From contig NZ_VIGC02000012.1 in NCBI RefSeq assembly GCF_006569185.2, positions 62,001 to 126,000 of the forward strand: 64,000 nucleotides of DNA, read 5' to 3'. Every line of letters starts with the position of its first letter. Position 1 is the first letter of the stretch. A model generated the notes under the pieces. That model was not told the origin of the DNA. It saw only the letters and a program-made list of their open reading frames with translations, and ran no database searches. The translations under genes and the position numbers were made by a program. Below, in pieces: positions 44,678-53,522 of this stretch. The DNA is from Litorilinea aerophila. Its GTDB lineage: Bacteria > Chloroflexota > Anaerolineae > Caldilineales > Caldilineaceae.

Positions 44678-46420
44678 ATGAAATCCTTTCGAGAACTGAT
44701 CCCCTTTCTCCGGCCCTATCGGCTGGCCGTCTTCATGGCCCCGCTCTTGATGCTCGTCGAAGTCGCCATGGACTTGATGCAGCCCCGCCTCCTGGAGCAG
44801 ATCGTGGACCGCGGCATTGCCCAGGGCAACATGCGCCTGGTGATCCAGACCGGCCTGCTCATGGTGGGCCTGGCGCTGGTGGGCGCGGTGGGCGGCGTGG
44901 GCAACACCTTCCTGGCTGTGCGCATCGCCCATCGCTCCGGCGCAGACCTGCGGGATGCCCTCTTCGCCCGGGTACTGGACTTTTCCTTCGGCAACCTGGA
45001 TCGCCTGGAGACAGGACAGCTCGTCACCCGCCTCACCAACGACGTGACCCAGGTCCAGGAGGTGGTCCTGATTCTGGTGCGCATTCTGGTGCGCGCGCCC
45101 CTGCTGCTGGTGGGCAGCCTGATCATGGGTGTCCTCACCAGCCCCAGGCTGGCCCTCCTGCTGCTGGCCCTCTCCCCCTTCATCCTGGGGCTGCTCTTCT
45201 GGGTGATCGCCCGGGCCCATCCCCTCTTCGCTGCGGTGCAGGAACGGCTGGATCGGGTGAACACGGTGATGCAGGAGAATCTGGCCGGCGTGCGGGTGGT
45301 CAAAGCCTTTGTGCGCAGCGCCTATGAGCAGACACGCTTCGGCCAGGCCAACGACGCCCTGCGGGACCAGACCATCCAGGCCATGCAGCTGATGGCCCTG
45401 GTGATGCCCCTGATGATGCTCTTCGTCAACCTGGGCGTGGTGGGGGTGATCTGGTTCGGCGGCCGCATGGTGGTGGGTGGCCAGCTGGCCGTGGGTCAGA
45501 TCATCGCCTTCGTCAACTACCTGCTCCAGGCCCTCTTCTCCTTGATGATGGTGGGCATGCTGCTGGTGCGGGTCTCCCGAGCCGCGGCCTCGGCCGATCG
45601 CATCGTCGAGGTGCTGCATAGCCAGCCGGACATCCAGGACCGCCCGGACGCCGGCGACCTGGCCCAGGTGCAGGGCCAAATCTGCTTCGAGGATGTGACC
45701 TTCAGCTACAACGGCCAGGCCCAGCCGGTGTTACAGGAGATCCGCTTCAGCGCCAGCCCCGGCGAGACGGTGGCCATCCTGGGTGCCACCGGTTCCGGCA
45801 AGTCCAGCCTGGTGCACCTGATCCCCCGCTTCTACGATGTGAAGGCCGGCCGGGTGCTGGTGGATGGGGTGGACGTGCGCCAGGTACGGCAGGCGTCCCT
45901 GCGGCGTCACATCAGCGTAGCCCTCCAGGAAGCCGTGCTCTTCACCGGGACCATCCGGGACAACATCCGCTACGGCTGTCCCGACGCCAGCGAGGAGGAA
46001 GTCATCGCCGCGGCCAAAGCAGCCCAGATCCACGATTTCATCGTCCAGCTTCCCGAAGGCTACGACACCCGGGTGGGCCAGCGGGGCGTCAACCTCTCCG
46101 GCGGCCAGAAGCAGCGCATCGCCATCGCCCGGGCCCTGATCCGCCGTCCGGCCATCCTCATCCTGGACGACAGCACCAGCGCGGTGGATGTGGAGACGGA
46201 GGCCTGCATCCAGGAGGCCCTGGCCAGTGCCATGGCCAACCACACCCGCATCATCATTGCCCAGCGCATCAGCTCGGTGGTGGCTGCCGACAAGATCATC
46301 GTCCTGGACAACGGCCGCATCTGCGGCATGGGAACCCACCAGGAGCTGCTGGCCACCAACCCGATCTACCAGGAAATCTACACTTCCCAGTTGGGAAATG
46401 GGGTGAAACAACATGGCTGA
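44678..46420 (+). CDS. ABC exporter half-transporter, catalytically degenerate partner
   Basis: A 580-residue fusion of a six-span membrane domain (FMAPLLMLVEVAMDLMQP..., RLTNDVTQVQEVVLILVRIL) and an ATPase domain. Walker A is LGATGSGKSSLVHL, signature LSGGQKQRIAIARAL, and Walker B ILILDDSTSAVD, where Asp replaces the usual catalytic Glu. In heterodimeric exporters (BmrC/LmrC type) this marks the subunit whose Walker B belongs to the degenerate site. The ATG at 44678 has only a distant AAGG upstream. It overlaps the next gene by eight bases. Confidence 0.93.
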   Translation: MKSFRELIPFLRPYRLAVFMAPLLMLVEVAMDLMQPRLLEQIVDRGIAQGNMRLVIQTGLLMVGLALVGAVGGVGNTFLAVRIAHRSGADLRDALFARVLDFSFGNLDRLETGQLVTRLTNDVTQVQEVVLILVRILVRAPLLLVGSLIMGVLTSPRLALLLLALSPFILGLLFWVIARAHPLFAAVQERLDRVNTVMQENLAGVRVVKAFVRSAYEQTRFGQANDALRDQTIQAMQLMALVMPLMMLFVNLGVVGVIWFGGRMVVGGQLAVGQIIAFVNYLLQALFSLMMVGMLLVRVSRAAASADRIVEVLHSQPDIQDRPDAGDLAQVQGQICFEDVTFSYNGQAQPVLQEIRFSASPGETVAILGATGSGKSSLVHLIPRFYDVKAGRVLVDGVDVRQVRQASLRRHISVALQEAVLFTGTIRDNIRYGCPDASEEEVIAAAKAAQIHDFIVQLPEGYDTRVGQRGVNLSGGQKQRIAIARALIRRPAILILDDSTSAVDVETEACIQEALASAMANHTRIIIAQRISSVVAADKIIVLDNGRICGMGTHQELLATNPIYQEIYTSQLGNGVKQHG

Positions 46421-48272
46421 ACAACGGACCCAACCACGCCAGGTTCCTCCGCTCTTGGGGCCGGGCGGCCCCGGCGGGCCGGGTGCCGGCCTGGGCAGCG
46501 GCCAGAAACCGCGGGATGCCCGGGGCACCCTGCGCCGCATCTGGGGCTATTTGCGCCACCAGAAACAGGGATTGGCCTTCGTCTTCCTCATGAGCGCCCT
46601 GAGCACCGGCCTGGGCCTGCTGGGCCCCTGGCTCATGGGCATGGCCATCGACGACTACATCATGGCCGGCGACCTGGTGGGGCTGGCCCGCATCGCCTGG
46701 CTGATGCTCATCGTCTACCTGCTCACCTCCCTGACCACCTGGCTCCAGACCTACGCCATGGCCGCGGTGGCCCAGCAGGCGGTCCACGCCATCCGCCGGG
46801 ATCTCTTCGCCAGGCTGCAAACCCTCTCCCTCCGCTTCTTCGACCAGCGCCCCCATGGCGAGCTCATGAGCCGCCTGACCAACGACGTGGAGAACATCTC
46901 CAACGTCCTGACGGAGGGTGTGACCCAGTTTTTCGCCAGCATCCTGATGCTGGTGGGCGTGGCCGCCATGATGCTGGCCCTCAACGTGCGCCTGGCCGCG
47001 GTCAGCCTGGTGACCATCCCCCTGATGGTCTCCCTCACCTCCTGGGTGGCCCGGCGGACCCGCAGCGGCTTCCGGGCCCAGCAGCGTACCCTGGGCGAAC
47101 TGAACGGCCTCATCGAAGAAACGGTGACGGGCGAGCGGGTGGTGAAGGCCTACGGCCAGGAGCAGGCCACCCTGGACGCGTTCCGCAAGGCCAACCAGGC
47201 CTATCGGGATGCGGCCATCCACGCCCAGACCTACGCGCTGATCCTGGGGCCCATGACCAACTTCGTCAACAACGTGGGCTATGCGGTGGTGGCTTGCGCC
47301 GGCGGCTGGATGGCCCTGCTGGGCTGGGTGACCGTGGGCACCATCGCAGCGTTCGTCAACTATGCCCGGCAGTTCGGCCGCCCGCTGAACCAGATCGCCA
47401 ACCTCTACAACGCCATCCAGTCCGCCATCGCCGGCGCCGAGCGGGTCTTTGAAGTGCTGGACGAAGTGCCGGAGATCACCGATGCGCCCGGCGCCATTGC
47501 CCTGTCCCAGATTCGGGGGGAGGTGATTTTCGAGGATGTCTCTTTCAGCTACGACGGGAAGACGCCGACCCTCAAGGGGGTGAGCCTCCACGCCCGACCG
47601 GGCCAGGTGGTGGCCCTGGTGGGCCCCACCGGCGCGGGCAAGACCACCATCGTCAACCTGCTCACCCGCTTCTACGACGTGGACTCGGGGCGGATCACCA
47701 TCGACGGCCACGACATCCGTCACATCCAGGTGGATACCCTGCGCCGGCACCTGGGCATCGTGCTCCAGGACACCTTCCTCTTCTCCGGCACGGTGATGGA
47801 GAACATCCGCTACGGCCGGCTGGACGCCACCGACGAAGAGGTCTACCAGGCAGCCCGGCTGGCCAATGCGGACCACTTCATCCGCAGCCTGCCCCAGGGG
47901 TACCAGACCCTGCTTTCCGAACGGGGCAGCAACCTGAGCCAGGGGCAGCGCCAGCTCCTGGCCATCGCCCGGGCCATCCTGGCCGCGCCCCAGATCCTGA
48001 TCCTGGACGAGGCCACCAGCAGCGTGGACACCCGCACAGAGCTCCAGATCCAGGAAGCCTTTCTACGCCTGATGCAGGGGAGAACCAGCTTCGTCATTGC
48101 CCACCGCCTGAGCACCATCCGCAACGCCGACCAGATCCTGGTCATCCGCGACGGTCAGGTGGTGGAGCGGGGACGCCACGAGGAGTTGCTGGCCCGCCGG
48201 GGATTCTACCACCAGCTGTACACCAGCCAGTTCCACTTTGTGCTGCCAGAACACCCGTACAGCCCGGCGTAA
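46413..48272 (+). CDS. ABC exporter half-transporter, catalytic partner
   Basis: A 619-residue half-transporter with a Pro/Gly-rich N-terminal extension (~30 residues), a six-span domain (DQRPHGELMSRLTNDVENIS, GLIEETVTGERVVKAYGQE) and an ATPase: Walker A VGPTGAGKTTIVNL, signature LSQGQRQLLAIARAI (Gln instead of Gly at the second position), Walker B ILILDEATSSVD with the catalytic Glu. Signature and Walker B changes are complementary to those of the preceding gene, as expected for a heterodimer with one active site. The start overlaps the upstream stop by eight bases. Confidence 0.94.
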   Translation: MAEQRTQPRQVPPLLGPGGPGGPGAGLGSGQKPRDARGTLRRIWGYLRHQKQGLAFVFLMSALSTGLGLLGPWLMGMAIDDYIMAGDLVGLARIAWLMLIVYLLTSLTTWLQTYAMAAVAQQAVHAIRRDLFARLQTLSLRFFDQRPHGELMSRLTNDVENISNVLTEGVTQFFASILMLVGVAAMMLALNVRLAAVSLVTIPLMVSLTSWVARRTRSGFRAQQRTLGELNGLIEETVTGERVVKAYGQEQATLDAFRKANQAYRDAAIHAQTYALILGPMTNFVNNVGYAVVACAGGWMALLGWVTVGTIAAFVNYARQFGRPLNQIANLYNAIQSAIAGAERVFEVLDEVPEITDAPGAIALSQIRGEVIFEDVSFSYDGKTPTLKGVSLHARPGQVVALVGPTGAGKTTIVNLLTRFYDVDSGRITIDGHDIRHIQVDTLRRHLGIVLQDTFLFSGTVMENIRYGRLDATDEEVYQAARLANADHFIRSLPQGYQTLLSERGSNLSQGQRQLLAIARAILAAPQILILDEATSSVDTRTELQIQEAFLRLMQGRTSFVIAHRLSTIRNADQILVIRDGQVVERGRHEELLARRGFYHQLYTSQFHFVLPEHPYSPA

Positions 48273-48284
48273 AAGCCGCGGCAG

Positions 48285-48314
48285 AAATTGGCGGCGTTAA
48301 AATTGGCGGCGTTA
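48285..48314. repeat. 15-bp tandem duplication
   Basis: AAATTGGCGGCGTTA occurs exactly twice head to tail (48285-48299, 48300-48314), between the convergent exporter and selB genes. It follows CGGCAGAAATT, the motif also at 39883. Confidence 0.8.
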
Positions 48315-48373
48315 AGAGGCATCCTGGGCGGCCCGGCGTGTTGGATGCCCCCATCGTCTGGCGGGCGCCGTCC

Positions 48374-50308
48374 TCAGCCATCCACCAGGCCGGCCCGCAG
48401 CACCCGCAGGTCCCCCTCCCGGCGGGTGATCCGTCGGGCGTCCATCTCTTCCAGCAGGGCCTGGGCATACTTGCGGCTGGTCTGGAGCAGGTCCCGAGCC
48501 TGGGCCAGGGTGATGGTCCCTTGCTCCTGGAGGAAGGCCTGGACCTGGGCCACCGCGGCTTCGAATTCTTCCCGGCGGAACAGGACGCCGCCCCCCAGGC
48601 GCACCAGTTGCCCCTGCTCGATGAGCATCTCCAGCAGGGGCTCGTCGCCGCCCAGCAGGCGGAGGACGTCGCCAGGGTTGGGGGGAGACATGCCGGCCCG
48701 GGCAAAGGCCGCGAGCAGGCGGTCCACCCGGGCCTGCTGCTCGGGGGAGGGGCGGGGCACAAAGCCCGGCAGCCAGACGACGCTGTCGTCGGCCTCCAGC
48801 AGGCCCTGCTCCTGGGCCCGCTGGATCAGCGCGTTGAAGATCCGGACGGAGAGGCTGCCGCCATCCCGCTGGCCCAACACCCGGCTACGCAACTCCCCCC
48901 GGGGCATCCCCCGCCGCAGGGGAAACTGGGCATGGAAATGCTCCACCTGGCGGGCCATCCGCCCAACCAGCTCCTCCCACGCCTCGGGCGTCAGCCAGAC
49001 CGGCTCGCTGCCGGCATCCAGGGCCAGGGCCGCGCCGCTCCGCTGGAGCTCGGCCAGGGTTTCCTGGGCCACGGCCAGGTCCAGGCCGCTGTGGGCGAAG
49101 AGTTCTGCCGCCGGGGTGAGGGGGAAGCGGGCGAGGGTCTGAAGCAGGATCTCGTCCGGCGTGCCCTGGGCCAGGGTCTGAAAACGTGCCAGCACGGCGG
49201 GGTCAAAGCGGCGCCATCGGCGGCGGGGATGGGGGTTGAGGATCTGGCCGCCGCCCAGGGTCATGCTGGGAGAGGGCTGGCGCAGGATGTAGCGGTCGCC
49301 GGCTGCCACCACCACCGGCCGGGCCAGGCGCAGCTGGAGCCAGCCCTGCTGGCCGGGTTCCAGGCGTTCCGTCCCCAGGAGGCGCACCCGGGCCGGCACC
49401 TCCGCGGCGCCGCTGAAAAAATCCACAGGCTGGTTGTGGGTCAGGGGCTTGGGCGCGTCGGCCAGGAGGCGAAAGGAGACGTCCACCAGGAGGGTGGGCT
49501 CCAGCGTGCCGGGCTTGACCACCACATCCCCCCGGTGGATGGCGTCGGCGCTGACGCCGCTGAGGTTAATGGCCACCCGGCTGCCCGGCGCTGCCCGCTG
49601 GATGGGCTGCCGATGGGACTGGAGCCCCCGGATCCGGGCCGAAATGCCCGGCGGCAGGATCTCCACGGCGTCCCCGACGGCCAGGTGACCGTCGCTCAGG
49701 GTGCCGGTGACAATGGTGCCGAAGCCGCTGAGGGTGAAGACCCGGTCCACAGGCAGGCGGGGGCGTCCCCGCTGGCGGCGAGGGGGGAGATCTCCCAAAA
49801 GCCGGGCCAGGGTCTGGCGGAGCTCGTCCAGGCCGGCGCCGGTGCGGGCGCTGACGGGGACGATGGGCGCCCCGGCGAAGCGGGTTTCCTGGAGCAGCTC
49901 GGCCACGTCCAACTCCACCAGCGCCAGCCACTCGGGATCGTCTACCAGATCAACCTTGGTGAGGGCGACCATGCCCGTGGGCACGGCCAGCAGGTCCAGG
50001 ATGGCCAGGTGCTCCCGGGTCTGGGGCATGACGCCTTCATCGGCGGCGATGACCAGCACGGCCGCGTCGATGCTGCCCACGCCGGCCAGCATGTTCTTGA
50101 TGAAGTCGATGTGGCCGGGCACATCCACAATGCCCACGCTTTCCACCGAGCCATCGGGCTGGGGCAGGTCCATCCAGGCGAAGCCCAGGTCGATGGTGAG
50201 TCCCCGGGCCTTTTCTTCCTGGAGGCGATCCGGGTCGATGCCGGTCAGAGCCCGAACCAGGGTGGACTTGCCGTGGTCCACGTGGCCGGCGGTGCCGATA
50301 ACGCGCAT
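48374..50308 (-). CDS. selB: Selenocysteine-specific translation elongation factor
   Basis: A 644-residue GTPase. G1 is GTAGHVDHGKSTLVRALTG, switch I region EEKARGLTIDLGFAW, G3 DVPGHIDFIKNMLAG, G4 TKVDLV and G5 VSARTG. EF-Tu-like beta-barrel domains follow (DRVFTLSGFGTIVTGTLSDG), and the C-terminal ~250 residues are winged-helix repeats (EQGTITLAQARDLLQTSRKYAQALLEEMD) that bind the SECIS RNA in SelB. This combination is diagnostic. SelB delivers Sec-tRNA to in-frame UGA codons. It starts ten bases after the stop of the coiled-coil gene upstream. selA, selD and selC are not seen near it. Confidence 0.97.
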   Translation of the reverse strand: MRVIGTAGHVDHGKSTLVRALTGIDPDRLQEEKARGLTIDLGFAWMDLPQPDGSVESVGIVDVPGHIDFIKNMLAGVGSIDAAVLVIAADEGVMPQTREHLAILDLLAVPTGMVALTKVDLVDDPEWLALVELDVAELLQETRFAGAPIVPVSARTGAGLDELRQTLARLLGDLPPRRQRGRPRLPVDRVFTLSGFGTIVTGTLSDGHLAVGDAVEILPPGISARIRGLQSHRQPIQRAAPGSRVAINLSGVSADAIHRGDVVVKPGTLEPTLLVDVSFRLLADAPKPLTHNQPVDFFSGAAEVPARVRLLGTERLEPGQQGWLQLRLARPVVVAAGDRYILRQPSPSMTLGGGQILNPHPRRRWRRFDPAVLARFQTLAQGTPDEILLQTLARFPLTPAAELFAHSGLDLAVAQETLAELQRSGAALALDAGSEPVWLTPEAWEELVGRMARQVEHFHAQFPLRRGMPRGELRSRVLGQRDGGSLSVRIFNALIQRAQEQGLLEADDSVVWLPGFVPRPSPEQQARVDRLLAAFARAGMSPPNPGDVLRLLGGDEPLLEMLIEQGQLVRLGGGVLFRREEFEAAVAQVQAFLQEQGTITLAQARDLLQTSRKYAQALLEEMDARRITRREGDLRVLRAGLVDG

Positions 50309-50317
50309 GGAAAAGCC

Positions 50318-51640
50318 CTAGCCCCGGGGGGCGCCGTTCTTCTGCTCGGCCGAGTTGTCGCCGGTCATCACGCCGGGCGTGCGACGGCCGGCCACCTGGC
50401 TGGCGTAGAGTTCGGCGTTGCGCCGCTGGCGCTGCCACTCCTCCTCCATGGTGCGCACCTTTTCGTCCCGCTCTTTGACCGCGTTCTGCATGCCTTCCAG
50501 CCAGGCCTGGGCGGTGGTCAGGAAGTAGTTGCCGTAGGTTTCCTGCAACTTCCAGAGCTGTTGGATGAGGGCCTCGTGGACCTTCAGGTCGTGGTGGATG
50601 GGGGGGAAGCGCTCCACGATCTCCCGGTTGAACTTGTCCTGCTCGGACCAGAGATGTTCCTGGCGTAGCTCGGCCTTGCGGCGTTTCTTCTCGAAATCTT
50701 CCCGGAACTCGTCCATCTCCCGGCGGGTGCGCTCTTCGGCCAGGCGCTGGAGCTCCTGCACCTGGCTCTGCTCCCGCAGGATCAGGTCCTTGAACTCCTG
50801 CATCTCGTGGACGGCCCGGCGGCTGATGTCGATCTGCTGGGCGAAGTTCTGCACCCGCTCGTAGGCCTGGTTGACCAGGGACTTGTGTTCTTCCAGGGTC
50901 TCCTGCCAGCGGGCGATGACCTGTTCCCGGTCGACGATGGTGGAGCGGACCTTCTCCATGAAGGTGACCTGCTGCTCCCGCAGGTTCTCCACCATGGGTG
51001 GGATCTTCTCCACCTCGTTGGCCGTCTTGCGCACGCTTTCTTCCAGGATGGGAATGCGGCCGGACACGGCTTCGATGCGCTTGAAGAGCTCCACCGTCTC
51101 CTGTTGAAGCTGGGCGATGCGTTTGGTGTCGCTGGTGCGCTGCTCGGCCAGGAAGGGAATCTGGCGGGTGCGCTCCTCGATCTCCTTGGCCAGGGCGCCG
51201 ATCTGGTTGCGCACGCCCATGATCAGCTCGGAGAGCCGGTCGTCCTCCACCGAGCGGATGTCGATGGCTTCTTCCAGGCGGGTGATGCGGGGCAGCTCCT
51301 TGCGCAGCTCGCTGATCTCCCGGCTGAGCATCTCCCGGTCGCTCAAGCGGGCCCGCTCCAGCTCCCGTTGCCCCTGGACCCGGGCCTCTTCGATGCGCTC
51401 GATCATGCCGGCCAGCTCGTGCTTGGTGTTTTGGATCGCGTGCTCGATCTGGCCGAACTTGGCCAGGTGTGCCTGGGTGCCGGCCACCCGGCTCTCGAGT
51501 TCCTGGATGCGCCGGGCCTGCTCGATGATGTCGGCGGATTGGGCCTCGATGCGCTGCTGCAGCCGTGCGATCTCGGCGCGATCCCGACGGTGTTCTTCGT
51601 CCAACCAGTTGACCATCTGGGCAAGTTGGGCTATGTCCAT
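50318..51640 (-). CDS. Long coiled-coil protein upstream of selB
   Basis: A 440-residue charged protein made almost wholly of heptad-like helices from ~15 to ~390 (ARLQQRIEAQSADIIEQARRI, VRKTANEVEKIPPMVENLREQ, EMQEFKDLILREQSQVQELQ), with no membrane span or enzymatic motif. It ends in a short polar tail (VAGRRTPGVMTGDNSAEQK). It is ten bases upstream of selB on the same strand, so co-transcription is likely. Unknown function; it could be a cytoskeletal or chromosome-associated protein. Confidence 0.82.
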   Translation of the reverse strand: MDIAQLAQMVNWLDEEHRRDRAEIARLQQRIEAQSADIIEQARRIQELESRVAGTQAHLAKFGQIEHAIQNTKHELAGMIERIEEARVQGQRELERARLSDREMLSREISELRKELPRITRLEEAIDIRSVEDDRLSELIMGVRNQIGALAKEIEERTRQIPFLAEQRTSDTKRIAQLQQETVELFKRIEAVSGRIPILEESVRKTANEVEKIPPMVENLREQQVTFMEKVRSTIVDREQVIARWQETLEEHKSLVNQAYERVQNFAQQIDISRRAVHEMQEFKDLILREQSQVQELQRLAEERTRREMDEFREDFEKKRRKAELRQEHLWSEQDKFNREIVERFPPIHHDLKVHEALIQQLWKLQETYGNYFLTTAQAWLEGMQNAVKERDEKVRTMEEEWQRQRRNAELYASQVAGRRTPGVMTGDNSAEQKNGAPRG

Positions 51641-51898
51641 GGTATCTCACCTCAAGTGTCAGGCTCATCGACCGCCTGGGTCGATTCAGCCAGCGGCAGC
51701 GCGCTGGCGAAGGTCTGCATCCAGGTTCGCGGAGTAGATGAGCGAAGTATCAGATCCATCCTATTGGCGCGAAACGTTCTTGATTATACCATTGCCGGAA
51801 GTGGGCCATCAAACGGGCCTGGATCGGGGGGTATAGTTCAAGATCGTCGGCGTTCGCCCATCGGACGCCGACGTAGGGGCGCTGCTTGCTGCGCCCGG

Positions 51899-51942
51899 CA
51901 CGGACAGGGCAAGTCACGGACAGGGCAAGTCACGGACAGGGC
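51899..51942. repeat. 16-bp tandem repeat, 2.75 copies
   Basis: CACGGACAGGGCAAGT at 51899-51914 and 51915-51930, then a partial copy CACGGACAGGGC (51931-51942). A single related phrase with CCCTGTCCGTG lies near 15980. Confidence 0.85.
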
Positions 51943-52155
51943 GGGGACCCCTCTGGGCCCCTGTCCCTACAGCCTGCACCGACAAATATGAAATATACCT
52001 GGATCGGGGATGCGTCGCTGTTCAGCGTTCATCGGCGTGAATCTGCGTCCTTTTTTCACGGCTTTCACGGCAGGATGCCGATTCCCCGTCGAAATCGTAA
52101 ACGACTGAAACTGACTCTGGCGTCTGGAGGGAGCGGAGAAAGGCGCGGCTTTGGT

Positions 52156-52185
52156 TTGACCAATGGCAAAGTCGGCTGCTAAAAT
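52156..52185 (+). promoter_or_regulatory. Putative promoter of the glycosyltransferase genes
   Basis: TTGACC (52156-52161), 18 bases, TAAAAT (52180-52185), 138 bases before the start at 52324. Confidence 0.55.
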
Positions 52186-52323
52186 GCCGTCAACTTTTGG
52201 TTGCACGGGCCACCTGGGTAGGTGTCAGCGTAGACAGATGACCCTGGCTGTGGTAGCAGATGGCATTGTGGCCGGCACGGTCGGTGTTCGTTCCCTGCAG
52301 AGCTTCCCAATGAGAATACCACT

Positions 52324-53496
52324 ATGCAAATTGGCGTTGATGCTCGGCTGATGTACCATCAGCCTGCCGGGATCAGCCGGTATACCTGGCACTTGCTCCA
52401 TGCCCTGGCGAAACTGAACCAGCGTGATACGTTTACCATTTTCCAGCACCGCAAGCACCGGACCCCCCTGATTTCTCAGCCCAATTTCCGCCGGGCTACC
52501 TTGTTCGCGCCGGTCCACACACGGCTCGAGCAGTTCATGCTTCCCCTGGAGCTGCTCCTGCACCCGCTGGACCTGCTCCACAGTCCGGACTTCATTCCGC
52601 CCCTGCACGCGGCGGTGCCCACGGTCATCACCGTCCATGACCTGGCCTTTCTCCACTGGCCCCACTTCCTGACCAAGGACAGCGCGGCCTACTACGGCCA
52701 GATCGACCGGGCCGTGCGCCGGGCGCGCCACATCATCGTGCCCAGCGAAAGCACCCGCCAGGACCTGATCGCCCAACTGGGCGTCCCCCATAACAAGGTG
52801 AGCGTCATCTACGAAGCCGCGGACGCCCGCTTCGTGCCCCTGCCCCAGGAGACCACCCGGCAGGAGGTCTGCCGCAAGTTCGGCCTGCCGCCCACCTACG
52901 TGCTCTTCGTGGGGACCATCGAGCCGCGCAAAAATGTGAACGGCCTGCTCCACGCCTTCCGCTACCTGCTGGACAAGTACGGGTTGCGGGATGTGGGCCT
53001 GGCCATCGCCGGGGGCAAAGGCTGGCTATACGAAGAGACCCTGGCCACCATCGAAACCCTGAACCTGCAAAAGCAGACCTTCCTCCTGGGCCGGGTCAGC
53101 GACGACGACCTCCATAAGCTCTACGTGGGAGCTCGCTGCCACGTCCACGCCGCCCACTACGAAGGCTTTGGCCTCCCACCCCTGGAAGCCATGGCCTGCG
53201 GCACCCCTACCATCGTCAGCAACGTGAGCAGCCTCCCCGAAGTGGTGGGCGACGCCGCCCTCCTGGTCCACCCCAAAAACTGGGAGGAGATCGCGGTGGC
53301 CCTCCACCGTCTGCTCACCGACGATGACCTCCACGCCGAGCTGCGGGCCAAGGGGCTGCAACGGGCCCGCTGCTTCAGCTGGGAAATCGCCGCCCGCAAG
53401 ACCCTGGAAGTCTATCAACAGGCGCTGACATCGCCGTCCTCCCTGCCCGCCGCCGGGCGCACGCCCGCGTCCTCCCGGCCGGCCAATCGCCTGTAG
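52324..53496 (+). CDS. GT4-family glycosyltransferase
   Basis: A 390-residue GT-B enzyme. The N-domain has DARLMYHQPAGISRYTWHLLHAL and TVHDLAFLHWPHFL. The donor site has VLFVGTIEPRKNVNGLLHAFRYL, HVHAAHYEGFGLPPLEAMACGTPTIVSNVSSLPEVVGDAALLV with the EGFGLPxLE motif. It resembles mannosyltransferases of polysaccharide synthesis. It is followed by a second glycosyltransferase gene, so a small surface glycan pair is likely. ATG at 52324 is the first clear start. Confidence 0.9.
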   Translation: MQIGVDARLMYHQPAGISRYTWHLLHALAKLNQRDTFTIFQHRKHRTPLISQPNFRRATLFAPVHTRLEQFMLPLELLLHPLDLLHSPDFIPPLHAAVPTVITVHDLAFLHWPHFLTKDSAAYYGQIDRAVRRARHIIVPSESTRQDLIAQLGVPHNKVSVIYEAADARFVPLPQETTRQEVCRKFGLPPTYVLFVGTIEPRKNVNGLLHAFRYLLDKYGLRDVGLAIAGGKGWLYEETLATIETLNLQKQTFLLGRVSDDDLHKLYVGARCHVHAAHYEGFGLPPLEAMACGTPTIVSNVSSLPEVVGDAALLVHPKNWEEIAVALHRLLTDDDLHAELRAKGLQRARCFSWEIAARKTLEVYQQALTSPSSLPAAGRTPASSRPANRL

Positions 53497-53522
53497 CCCG
53501 CGGAGTGATCCAGGCCAAGGAC

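Larger units (their letters stand above)
51641..52323. other. Long intergenic region with tandem repeats
   Basis: About 680 bases between divergent genes, with no convincing gene. It has a 16-base tandem repeat (51899-51942), GC-rich inverted repeats around 51860-51965, and phrases such as GGCGTGAATCTGCGTCC typical of dispersed repeats. A promoter for the glycosyltransferase lies at 52156. Confidence 0.5.
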
